A stretch of 61,367 nt of DNA from Alphaproteobacteria bacterium (GTDB lineage Bacteria; Pseudomonadota; Alphaproteobacteria; Micavibrionales; Micavibrionaceae). Below, one piece after another: positions 9,129-16,075 of this stretch; the first letter of the stretch is position 1, and each line of letters starts with the position of its first letter. The notes beneath the pieces were generated by a model that saw nothing but the letters and a program-made list of their open reading frames with translations, was not told where the DNA came from and searched no databases. Both the position numbers and the translations under genes were made by a program. The DNA is taken from contig JAJRYK010000006.1 of NCBI GenBank assembly GCA_024275825.1, forward strand, positions 1-61,367. The letters run 5' to 3'.

Positions 9129-10004
9129 ATGAAACACCTACTTCTTAAATTTATTTTGGCAATCGCTGTTTTAATACCAATATCGGCACAGGCTGCAGAA
9201 AGAGACGTTGGCGCAGCTACAGAACGCGCAGAATATCTAGATTGTCAGCTATTAAAAGCTGATGGCACGGAATTTACTAATCAAGATCTTGGTTTACCAG
9301 AGGACCTACCGAGTGTTACTGGCCCATTTACTAGATACTTTGCAATAAGCAGCAGTCGTATAGATCATAAATTCGTCTGTAACACTGGCGCAGAAATTGT
9401 GACTTATAATGCCGATGATAATTCAGAAGTTTATAATCTATTGATGCGCCTTGCTCCGCTCGCCTATATAGAAGATGATCCCGACGAAGGTGATCATACT
9501 TATCAATACCGTTCGGGCAATGGTCGTAGCAATTCTTGGAGCCACCAAGACACCGTAACCGGTGATGATGGAAAGGACTATAGCGTAAAGACTAAATGCG
9601 TAGCGAGAAATGCAAGTGGCTCATGCACAAAAGTTAAACTTTACGTTAAGTACGGTATTTGGTTAAAAATGGCGACAATTACATTGAATGATGACGGAAC
9701 CTATACCATAAAAATTCACGGTAAGCCTTTCGTTATTGATTCAGCTGAGATTGAAGATGTATATCTAAAACGTGATGAAGACGGCAATCTTTTGATATGC
9801 AGAATGGTAGAAAATGATGAAGGTGAAGAGGAGGAAGTATGCTCTGAAGTTCCAGACGAAGTCATTCCTTTCATCCCACCATCACTTCTGCCAACTACAT
9901 GCCCGGTTGATCCCGGTCCGGCGCCAGCACCGAATGGTGTCTCAGTTGGTGGCACAACCAGCATGAGCGATTGTAATGAACAGGGTGCTCAAAAACTGCA
10001 CTAA
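9129..10004 (+). CDS. Secreted hypothetical protein
   Basis: The 291-residue protein begins with a clear Sec signal peptide (about 23 residues, cleavage after AQA). The mature part has scattered Cys residues (for example CVARNASGSC near 158-167), an acidic region (ENDEGEEEEVC) and a short Pro/Ala-rich segment with more Cys near the end. No domain is recognised. GAGGG eight bases before the ATG supports the start. A strong terminator follows directly, so it is probably a single-gene unit, placed between the two Ter-family genes and opposite in strand. Confidence 0.7.
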   Translation: MKHLLLKFILAIAVLIPISAQAAERDVGAATERAEYLDCQLLKADGTEFTNQDLGLPEDLPSVTGPFTRYFAISSSRIDHKFVCNTGAEIVTYNADDNSEVYNLLMRLAPLAYIEDDPDEGDHTYQYRSGNGRSNSWSHQDTVTGDDGKDYSVKTKCVARNASGSCTKVKLYVKYGIWLKMATITLNDDGTYTIKIHGKPFVIDSAEIEDVYLKRDEDGNLLICRMVENDEGEEEEVCSEVPDEVIPFIPPSLLPTTCPVDPGPAPAPNGVSVGGTTSMSDCNEQGAQKLH

Positions 10005-10022
10005 ATCATAAATAAACAAAAG

Positions 10023-10057
10023 AAAAGGCGCGCCTTCACCGGTGCGCCTTTTCTTTT
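10023..10057 (+). terminator. Rho-independent terminator
   Basis: A perfect nine-base stem (AAAAGGCGC with GCGCCTTTT) and a 12-base loop is followed by TTCTTTT. It lies 19 bases after the stop of the secreted-protein gene. The symmetric A/T flanks mean it may also serve the leftward gene on the other side. Confidence 0.85.
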
Positions 10058-10066
10058 AGGGGGTGA

Positions 10067-10807
10067 TTATTTCTTACCATCATCCCAATCCAGGCCAAAA
10101 CCGAACGCCCGGTCCATTTCGTGATGGCCATGGAAATATTCGGTGTAGTTCGTCAGCTTGATCCCGCCGCGCACGTTCTCCAGCCCGCCCACAGCGCACA
10201 GCGCCAGCGTGTCATCATGCGCGCCCAGTGTTAAAACCAGATCATCATCGCCCGGCACATCGATCAGGATATGGGGGTTGATCTGCTTCCAATTCACTGC
10301 GCCATCATAGATATAAATATAGACTAAAATTCGCGTAATTTTGTCCCAATGCGCGCCATTGACCAGAATATATTCGTCCTGCCCTTCCGCATCGCCCGTA
10401 CGCTCATCGCCCGACAGGCTCATAAACGGCGCGGCGTCATATGTGCCGAATTTCTCGCCAAAAGCCTGTATGGCCCCGCGCGTGCCGTCCTTCATTTCGT
10501 ACAAACAGCCAATATCCAGATCCACGCCCCTTTTCGCGGCTTTCTTCAACAGCTTGCCGAAAAACCCGGCATTTTGCGTTTGAATATTATCCCACTCCAC
10601 TCCAATCGTGATGGATTCAAAGCCCTCCGGCCCCGGCGAAACGGCGATGGTCTGCCCCGGCTCGCGCAGGAACTCGCTATTATCCGGGTTAATGCTAATC
10701 TCCCGCTGTCCGGCCGCGCCCAGCGATTTTCCATGGCCAGAAAACTCCACCCGGCTACGCGTGGCATCGGCCAAAGAACTCGCAGATGATTGATCTTTCT
10801 TGCTCAT
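10067..10807 (-). CDS. TerA-family protein (TerD superfamily)
   Basis: This protein matches the TerA branch of the TerD superfamily, with GVEWDN, KRGVDLDIGCLYEMKDGTRG, PFMSLSGDERTGDAEG, INPHILIDVPGDDD and the C-terminal EYFHGHHEMDRAFGFGLDW. I prefer the ATG at 10807 (MSKKDQ, 246 residues). The upstream extension to 10912 would overlap the methyltransferase and has a basic, non-family N-terminus. Neighbouring TerD suggests the two act in the same stress response; calcium binding by the acidic loops is inferred. It follows the methyltransferase by 16 bases on the same strand. Confidence 0.88.
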   Translation of the reverse strand: MSKKDQSSASSLADATRSRVEFSGHGKSLGAAGQREISINPDNSEFLREPGQTIAVSPGPEGFESITIGVEWDNIQTQNAGFFGKLLKKAAKRGVDLDIGCLYEMKDGTRGAIQAFGEKFGTYDAAPFMSLSGDERTGDAEGQDEYILVNGAHWDKITRILVYIYIYDGAVNWKQINPHILIDVPGDDDLVLTLGAHDDTLALCAVGGLENVRGGIKLTNYTEYFHGHHEMDRAFGFGLDWDDGKK

Positions 10808-10823
10808 GAGATTGAGGATAGCA

Positions 10824-11561
10824 CTATAGCTCGACTTCGTAAATTTCTTCCTGCACTGGCAAAACAATTTTACCTTTTTCTTGAACAACGTACCTTTCAA
10901 GTTTTTCAGCAATTACATTAATGTTGGTATCATATAGACCAGCGTGTCTGAGGAAAAAACAAGATAGCGTTTCGGCCAGTTCCATAACGGACGGTGCAAA
11001 AATATGTGTTTGAACATCTTGAAGTAAAACAGGTATAGCGCCAGCGCCCCTCACTTTCAGAACATCTTTATCAACGCCGCCAGCTCTCGGAATATCTATC
11101 AATTTACAGACCTCAGCAGCAAAAGATGACCACGGTGATTGAGACGATTCGGTGCATAGTAATACCAGCGGCGGCTCAGATAATTTATTACGCATAAAAT
11201 CAAAAATATTCTTTAGCGCACTATCGTCTATGCCATTAACAACATAGCTTAAAAGAACAGTATCAAAATCTATTGCTGCAAAGTCTAATGTTTCAGCCGA
11301 TTGAACGAAAACAGCATAAAAACCCATACTAGACAATTCTGATGAAAGCTCTTCTTTTCTTTCAACGACACTAACACGGCTAAAACTTGATTTCAGTGCA
11401 GAAGACAGCAAACCATTTCCCGCTCCAATATCAAGTAGAGATTGCCGTCCCCTAGAGCGAACTATATCAGAAATTTTAGCAGCAAGAATTTCTTTGCCAT
11501 CCGTACGCCGCGTATAAACAGCAAATCGCTGCGCGTATAATTCAGAATATGTTAGTGACAT
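10824..11561 (-). CDS. Class I SAM-dependent methyltransferase
   Basis: The 245-residue protein has the Rossmann-type motif I LLDIGAGNGLLSSAL near residue 41 and a second-strand acidic residue in VSVVERKEELSSEL. The substrate is unknown. An AGGTG site just before the ATG supports the start. The gene is more AT-rich than its surroundings and lies 16 bases upstream of the TerA-like gene in the same direction, so the two are probably co-transcribed. Acquisition by transfer is possible. Confidence 0.75.
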   Translation of the reverse strand: MSLTYSELYAQRFAVYTRRTDGKEILAAKISDIVRSRGRQSLLDIGAGNGLLSSALKSSFSRVSVVERKEELSSELSSMGFYAVFVQSAETLDFAAIDFDTVLLSYVVNGIDDSALKNIFDFMRNKLSEPPLVLLCTESSQSPWSSFAAEVCKLIDIPRAGGVDKDVLKVRGAGAIPVLLQDVQTHIFAPSVMELAETLSCFFLRHAGLYDTNINVIAEKLERYVVQEKGKIVLPVQEEIYEVEL

Positions 11562-11607
11562 TACACCTAAATATTACACTCATGTAAATATGTCAAGAAA
11601 AACACCT

Positions 11608-12192
11608 TTAATCCGCCTCCTCCCGGCAGAAACACCCCTCAATATGATCATTCACCATCCCCATCGCCTGCATCAGCGCGTAGATGGTGGTGGGGCCGAC
11701 GAATTTGAATCCGCGTTTTTTGAGGTCTTTAGACAGGGCGCGCGATTCCGGCGTTTCAGAAAGCATCGTTTCGCGCGTATAAACCGGGTGGTCGGCTGGC
11801 GCAAAACCCCAGAGATAATCAGACAGGCTGCCAAACTCTTCCACCAGCTCAAGCGTACGCTGCGCATTATTGATGATTGCCTCGATCTTGCCGCGATGGC
11901 GCACGATCCCCACATCGCCGAGCAAGCGCTCCACATCACTATCCGTATATTTCGCAATTTTGTGAAAATCAAAACCATCAAAGGCAGCCCTAAAATTCTC
12001 CCGCTTGCGCAGTATCGTCAGCCAGCTAAGCCCCGCCTGAAAACCCTCCAGACAGAGCTTCTCAAATAAACGTACATCATCATGCACAGGCCGCCCCCAT
12101 TCCTCATCATGATAGCGGACATATTCTGCGTCATCGCCCGGCCACCAGCACCGCACGTTACCATCCGCGCCCTTTACCAATCCATCTGACAT
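11608..12192 (-). CDS. tag: DNA-3-methyladenine glycosylase I
   Basis: Tag removes 3-methyladenine from alkylated DNA in base-excision repair. The 194-residue length is typical. Recognised segments are CWWP, YHDEEWGRPVHDD, FEKLCLEGFQAGLSWLTIL and the C-terminal NDHIEGCFC. The early Cys and His plus the late His and Cys form the known zinc site. Its ATG overlaps the stop of the upstream TetR gene (TAATG), indicating coupled translation and shared regulation. Confidence 0.96.
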   Translation of the reverse strand: MSDGLVKGADGNVRCWWPGDDAEYVRYHDEEWGRPVHDDVRLFEKLCLEGFQAGLSWLTILRKRENFRAAFDGFDFHKIAKYTDSDVERLLGDVGIVRHRGKIEAIINNAQRTLELVEEFGSLSDYLWGFAPADHPVYTRETMLSETPESRALSKDLKKRGFKFVGPTTIYALMQAMGMVNDHIEGCFCREEAD

Positions 12193-12776
12193 TAGTCTTT
12201 AATCGCCAGCTCGATCAGCTGCGCCAGCGCCATAAACTCGCGACCCGCGCGGTTGCCGTCCTTATGCACCTTGGTCATCATCGTGATGCCCTGGACCGAG
12301 GCGATGAACAGGCGCGCAAATTGCCGCGCCTCCATCAGCATTTTGCCCTCGCTTTCCAGCGGTTTCAGCGCAGAGCATAAAATATTCTCCAGCTCTAGAA
12401 AATGTCCCTTAATCGTTTCGCGCGCAGTTTCATTTTGATCAGAAAGCTCCAGCGCCATATTGCCCAGCAAGCATCCGCCCTTAAACTCATGGCTTTTATA
12501 CCCTGCGAAATACCCCTCAACCCAGGCAAACAGCCCCTCTTTCGGGCTGCGCGCAGCACTCAGGCATTTTTCCAGCGGCACGCTTAGTTGCTCACGCGCA
12601 TATTTATTAATCACATCTTGAGAAATGGCCTGTTTATTCGGATAATAATGAAAAAACGCCCCCTTGCTCACCCCGGCCTTGCTCACCACATCATTAAGCG
12701 ATGTCGCCTGATACCCCCGATACCACAACAGATTTTCTGCCTTTTCAACAATTTTAACTCGAGTGCTTTTTGCCAT
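12192..12776 (-). CDS. TetR-family transcriptional regulator
   Basis: The 194-residue protein has a typical N-terminal TetR helix-turn-helix: VEKAENLLWYRGYQATSLND followed by VVSKAGVSKGAFFHYYPNK. The C-terminal ligand domain resembles the NemR/AcuR-like group. It is translationally coupled to tag. A GACC-N4-GGTC palindrome lies 52 bases upstream, overlapping its probable promoter, so self-repression is likely. The ligand is unknown; electrophiles would fit the operator type and the repair partner. Confidence 0.9.
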   Translation of the reverse strand: MAKSTRVKIVEKAENLLWYRGYQATSLNDVVSKAGVSKGAFFHYYPNKQAISQDVINKYAREQLSVPLEKCLSAARSPKEGLFAWVEGYFAGYKSHEFKGGCLLGNMALELSDQNETARETIKGHFLELENILCSALKPLESEGKMLMEARQFARLFIASVQGITMMTKVHKDGNRAGREFMALAQLIELAIKD

Positions 12777-12819
12777 GATAGCCCTGCCTTTCCTGTAGAT
12801 AGATACGAATCACTCACCC

Positions 12820-12842
12820 ATATTACCGACCAGTTGGTCTTT
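12820..12842 (-). promoter_or_regulatory. Probable TetR operator and promoter
   Basis: GACCAGTTGGTC at 12828-12839 is a perfect palindrome around a four-base centre and matches the GACC-N4-GGTC form used by NemR-like TetR repressors. On the minus strand a TAATAT -10 box (12820-12825) adjoins it, so a bound repressor would block the promoter of the TetR-tag unit. Confidence 0.6.
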
Positions 12843-12909
12843 TGGGAAGAGGAAAATCAAAATATATACGAACGCGCTCTACTTTTATATGCATTCTCAA
12901 AAATTATTC

Positions 12910-12938
12910 TTGACTAAACTTTATTATTTTCATAAGAT
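12910..12938 (+). promoter_or_regulatory. Sigma-70-type promoter for the ECF-like sigma gene
   Basis: TTGACT, a 17-base spacer and TAAGAT lie 34 bases before the ATG at 12972. This is a good housekeeping-type promoter, and it points to the sigma gene. Confidence 0.65.
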
Positions 12939-12971
12939 ATATTTCTTTAAGTCTACATTTTAGGTAAAAAC

Positions 12972-13595
12972 ATGCAAACACTGTCCGCACCAAAAAAACT
13001 CAATGCTTATGACACTGATCAAGTCAATAATGCCATCATTTCTTGCGGGAATGGTGATATAGAAGCTTTTACAGCTCTGTATGGTGCCTTCTTTCCTATC
13101 TTACGTAAGTATTTTAGAAATCGCGACATTACACCAGAAGACACAGAGGATTTTATTCAAATAACAATGCAAGCTATCTGGCACGACGCGAAAAATTTTA
13201 AAGCTGGAACGAGTAAAAACTGGATATTTACAATTGCCAAACATAAAATGATAGATGAATGCGCCAAGAATAAAACGCAGCAAGGCATTAAAAAAAGGGT
13301 GCAAGAGAACAAATATCCAAAACCACGAACCATAAAACCACCATTTGAAGCTGTCGTTGCTTTAGAACAACAACAAATCATATGTATGTCAGTTAAAGTT
13401 TTACCTAAAGAGCAGCGAGGAATCTGTGAATTATTCTATGGGCGCGATGTGTCATTACCTAAAGTTAGTACCTCTATAGATATTGAAGTACAAACAGCCC
13501 ATTCATATCTTAGAAAAGCTAGGCAAAGCATTAGAAACACTCCAAAAATACGTACTGATTTAGAATGTGCCCCTACCCACCCATGCCTTTCCTGA
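12972..13595 (+). CDS. RNA polymerase sigma factor, ECF-like, divergent
   Basis: The 207-residue product has the two-domain layout of ECF sigma factors. Region 2 (about 35-95) includes EDTEDFIQITMQAIWHDAKNF and SKNWIFTIAKHKMIDECAKN. Region 4 (about 135-190) includes LPKEQRGICELFYGRD and VQTAHSYLRKARQSI. No anti-sigma gene is next to it. The gene is AT-rich with a divergent sequence, consistent with a lineage-specific or transferred regulator. Confidence 0.82.
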   Translation: MQTLSAPKKLNAYDTDQVNNAIISCGNGDIEAFTALYGAFFPILRKYFRNRDITPEDTEDFIQITMQAIWHDAKNFKAGTSKNWIFTIAKHKMIDECAKNKTQQGIKKRVQENKYPKPRTIKPPFEAVVALEQQQIICMSVKVLPKEQRGICELFYGRDVSLPKVSTSIDIEVQTAHSYLRKARQSIRNTPKIRTDLECAPTHPCLS

Positions 13596-13724
13596 TGTTG
13601 CGCACGAATTACCTTTCTAAAACAGGAATTATATCCTGCGCTTAAATTATGATTTATGAATGAAGAGCAATGCCCTATCCACTCCCCCGTTCTTAATTTA
13701 GGCAAACAAAAAAGGGGGATAGTT

Positions 13725-13751
13725 TTGACAATGAATTCAGGGTGCTATACA
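13725..13751 (+). promoter_or_regulatory. Possible promoter for ettA
   Basis: A consensus -35 TTGACA is followed after 15 bases by TATACA, about 55 bases before the ettA start. The spacer is short, but both boxes are good. Confidence 0.45.
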
Positions 13752-13805
13752 AGGTTTTGGGCGGGTTTAGGCGCGCTTTAAAATTTGAATGTGAAAGACG
13801 AAAAA

Positions 13806-15485
13806 ATGGCATCGTACGAATATGTTTTTGTAATGAACAACCTCACCAAATCTTATGGTGATGGGAAGAAGGTTTTGGAGGATGTCAGCTTAAGCTTTTT
13901 CCCTGGTGCAAAGATTGGCGTACTTGGCCCTAATGGCGCGGGTAAGTCAACCATACTGCGCATTATGGCGGGCATGGATAAGGATTTTGTTGGTGAGGCT
14001 TGGAGCGCAAAGGGCGCGCGCGTTGGTTATCTAGAGCAAGAGCCGCAGCTTGATGAAAGCAAAACTGTCTCTGAAAATGTGATGGAGGGCCTTAGCGATA
14101 TCAAGGCCAAGATTGACCGCTATAACGAAGTCGCCACCGCGATGGCCGATCCGGAGGCTGACTTTGATGCGCTGACCGAGGAAATGGGCAGCCTGCAAGA
14201 AGAGATTGATGCGGTCGATGGCTGGGAAATTGATCGCATGCTTGAGATGGCGATGGAAGCGCTGCGCTGTCCACCCGGCCAAACGCCAGTCACCAATTTA
14301 TCCGGCGGGGAGCGCAGGCGCGTTGCGCTGTGTAAGCTTTTGCTGGAGCGCCCGGACCTCCTCCTGCTCGATGAACCGACCAACCATTTGGACGCGGAAA
14401 GCGTTGCGTGGCTACAGCGATTCTTGAGCGATTACACCGGCACTGTTGTGATGATTACGCATGATCGTTACTTCCTGGATAATGTCACGGGCTGGATTTT
14501 GGAGATTGATCGCGGCAGCGCCATGCCGTATGAGGGCAATTATTCCGCCTATCTTGAGGCCAAGCGTAAACGTCTGCTGCAAGAAGCACGCGAAGAAGAC
14601 ACCAAGGCCAAAACGCTTCAGCGCGAGCAGGACTGGATGGGGCAAAGCCCGTCAGCGCGGCGCTCAAAATCCAAAGCGCGGATTAATACCTATCATGAAT
14701 TGCTGGCCGAGAGCCAAAAAATCGATAAGCGCGGCGCGCAAATCGTTATCCCAACGCCGCCACGTCTAGGTGATTTGGTCATTGAGGCCAATAACATCAA
14801 TAAAGGCTTTGGCGATCATTTACTGATTGACGGCCTGTCCTTCAGCCTGCCGCCCGGCGGCATTGTCGGCGTAATTGGCCCGAACGGTGCGGGGAAAACC
14901 ACATTGTTTAAAATGATCACCGGCGTTGAAAGCCCCGATAGCGGCAGCTTTAAGGTCGGCGACACCGTCAAGCTCGGCTATGTCGATCAAAGCCGTGATA
15001 GTCTGGACCCAAAGAAAAGTGTGTGGGAGGAAATCTCTGGCGGGGTGGATATCATCAAGCTGGGTAAGGTTGAAATGCAATCACGGGCCTACGTATCCGC
15101 CTTTAATTTCCGCCGCGGCGATCAACAGCAATTGGTGGGCGATCTGTCCGGCGGACAGCGCAACCGCGTGCATCTGGCCAAGATGCTCAAGGAAGAGGCC
15201 AACGTCATCCTACTCGATGAACCAACAAATGATCTGGATACTGAAACGCTGGCCGCGCTGGAAGAAGCCATTGAAAACTTCCCCGGCTGCGCGGTGATTA
15301 TCTCTCACGATCGCTGGTTTCTGGATCGTCTTTGTACGCATATCTTGGCATTCGAAGGCGAGTCAAGAGTAGTGTGGTTTGAAGGAAATTACGAAGATTA
15401 TGAAGTGGACCGCAAACGCCGCCTAGGGATAGAAGCCGATACGCCCCACCGCATTAAATATAAGCCTTTGCGCAAGGCTGGGTAA
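13806..15485 (+). CDS. ettA: Energy-dependent translational throttle protein, ABC-F ATPase
   Basis: EttA is a ribosome-bound ABC-F ATPase that gates entry into elongation according to the ATP/ADP ratio. There are two nucleotide-binding domains: GPNGAGKST, LSGGERRRVALCK and LLLLDEPTNHLD in the first; GPNGAGKTT, LSGGQRNRVHLAK and VILLDEPTNDLD in the second. The linker WMGQSPSARRSKSKARI is typical of EttA. The ATG at 13806 (MASYEYVF) is chosen over the TTG at 13785, giving 559 residues, close to E. coli EttA (555). Confidence 0.95.
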   Translation: MASYEYVFVMNNLTKSYGDGKKVLEDVSLSFFPGAKIGVLGPNGAGKSTILRIMAGMDKDFVGEAWSAKGARVGYLEQEPQLDESKTVSENVMEGLSDIKAKIDRYNEVATAMADPEADFDALTEEMGSLQEEIDAVDGWEIDRMLEMAMEALRCPPGQTPVTNLSGGERRRVALCKLLLERPDLLLLDEPTNHLDAESVAWLQRFLSDYTGTVVMITHDRYFLDNVTGWILEIDRGSAMPYEGNYSAYLEAKRKRLLQEAREEDTKAKTLQREQDWMGQSPSARRSKSKARINTYHELLAESQKIDKRGAQIVIPTPPRLGDLVIEANNINKGFGDHLLIDGLSFSLPPGGIVGVIGPNGAGKTTLFKMITGVESPDSGSFKVGDTVKLGYVDQSRDSLDPKKSVWEEISGGVDIIKLGKVEMQSRAYVSAFNFRRGDQQQLVGDLSGGQRNRVHLAKMLKEEANVILLDEPTNDLDTETLAALEEAIENFPGCAVIISHDRWFLDRLCTHILAFEGESRVVWFEGNYEDYEVDRKRRLGIEADTPHRIKYKPLRKAG

Positions 15486-15486
15486 A

Positions 15487-15690
15487 TTATTTAAACAAGT
15501 CCCCAATGTCACATTTCAGGGCTTTGCAAAGTTGCTGGAGAGTTTTAAGAGTGGTGTTTTGTTCAATATTTTCAAGGCGATTAATCGTTGAACGGCCAAG
15601 CCTCACTTTTTTAGCAAAAGCGACCTGAGAAAGATCACCACGTCTTTTCTTAATATTTTCTGCCAAACGCCTTGCTAAGTCCATACCCAT
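15487..15690 (-). CDS. Small XRE/Cro-type helix-turn-helix regulator
   Basis: The product is about 67 residues and is almost entirely one HTH domain: LSQVAFAKKVRLGRSTINRLENIEQNTTLKTLQQLCKAL. Such proteins are single-domain repressors. I place the start at the ATG at 15690 (MGMDLARRL), with 15684 as alternative; the open frame above these reaches only a TTG. A perfect inverted repeat lies 13 bases upstream, and a divergent small ORF starts on its other side, so autoregulation and control of the rightward genes are likely. It is convergent with ettA. Confidence 0.85.
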   Translation of the reverse strand: MGMDLARRLAENIKKRRGDLSQVAFAKKVRLGRSTINRLENIEQNTTLKTLQQLCKALKCDIGDLFK

Positions 15691-15702
15691 ATGTGAACAT
15701 AC

Positions 15703-15728
15703 CAATCTACCCGTTTGTGGGTAGATTG
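15703..15728. promoter_or_regulatory. Perfect inverted repeat, probable HTH operator
   Basis: CAATCTACCC and GGGTAGATTG form a perfect ten-base inverted repeat around GTTTGT, exactly between the divergent HTH gene and the 44-residue ORF. Its position and symmetry suit binding by a dimer of the small HTH protein. Confidence 0.7.
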
Positions 15729-15739
15729 TGGGGAAAACT

Positions 15740-15874
15740 ATGACTGACGAAGATATTGAAAAGCTCTGCTATTGCCTAGAAGAGATGATTGAAGGACATT
15801 TCCGGACAATGCGTGCCTTTTTTGAATTAAAACAATATCTTGAGCAAAAAAGCAAAACGCAACCACGCGCCTAA
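15740..15874 (+). CDS. Small acidic ORF (44 residues)
   Basis: The ATG at 15740, preceded by GGGGAAAA, opens a 44-codon frame ending in TAA. The product begins MTDEDIEKLCYCLEEM and continues as one likely amphipathic helix with a basic end (KSKTQPRA). There is no known family. It shares the palindromic control region with the HTH gene and leads toward the DotA/TraY genes, like small partner proteins of phage or conjugative regulators. A 66-codon frame on the opposite strand looks less protein-like. Confidence 0.5.
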   Translation: MTDEDIEKLCYCLEEMIEGHFRTMRAFFELKQYLEQKSKTQPRA

Positions 15875-15982
15875 AATAAACACGTACACCCTTTATAAAT
15901 CTCATATAAAACAAAAACTTGAGTAATTTATGCTGCACAGCGCATGATTGCGTACACTTATATATATATAAATGGTAAAATT

Positions 15983-16075
15983 AAGGAGGTATTAATCAAA
16001 TTTAGCTAAAATTTTATATAACTGTATTTTTTATAATGCACAAAATGTGACATAAATAAGGTGTGAATAAACAGC
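15983..16075 (+). promoter_or_regulatory. Leader of the DotA/TraY operon with a stand-alone Shine-Dalgarno sequence
   Basis: AAGGAGGT at 15983-15990 is the strongest ribosome-binding site in the region, but no ATG, GTG or TTG follows at a usable distance. An ATT start would give only ATT AAT CAA ATT TAG. The palindrome TTTAGCTAAA and AT-rich sequence follow up to the GTG start of the first large gene. The segment may be a leader-peptide or translational control site. Confidence 0.4.

Noticed and set aside
12588-12917. Plus-strand 109-codon ORF across the TetR upstream region
   Set aside because: Most of it is antisense to the TetR gene and the rest covers its operator and promoter.
15738-15938. 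Minus-strand 66-codon ORF opposite the 44-residue ORF
   Set aside because: It has no ribosome-binding site and an unlikely composition; the plus-strand ORF has a better start context.
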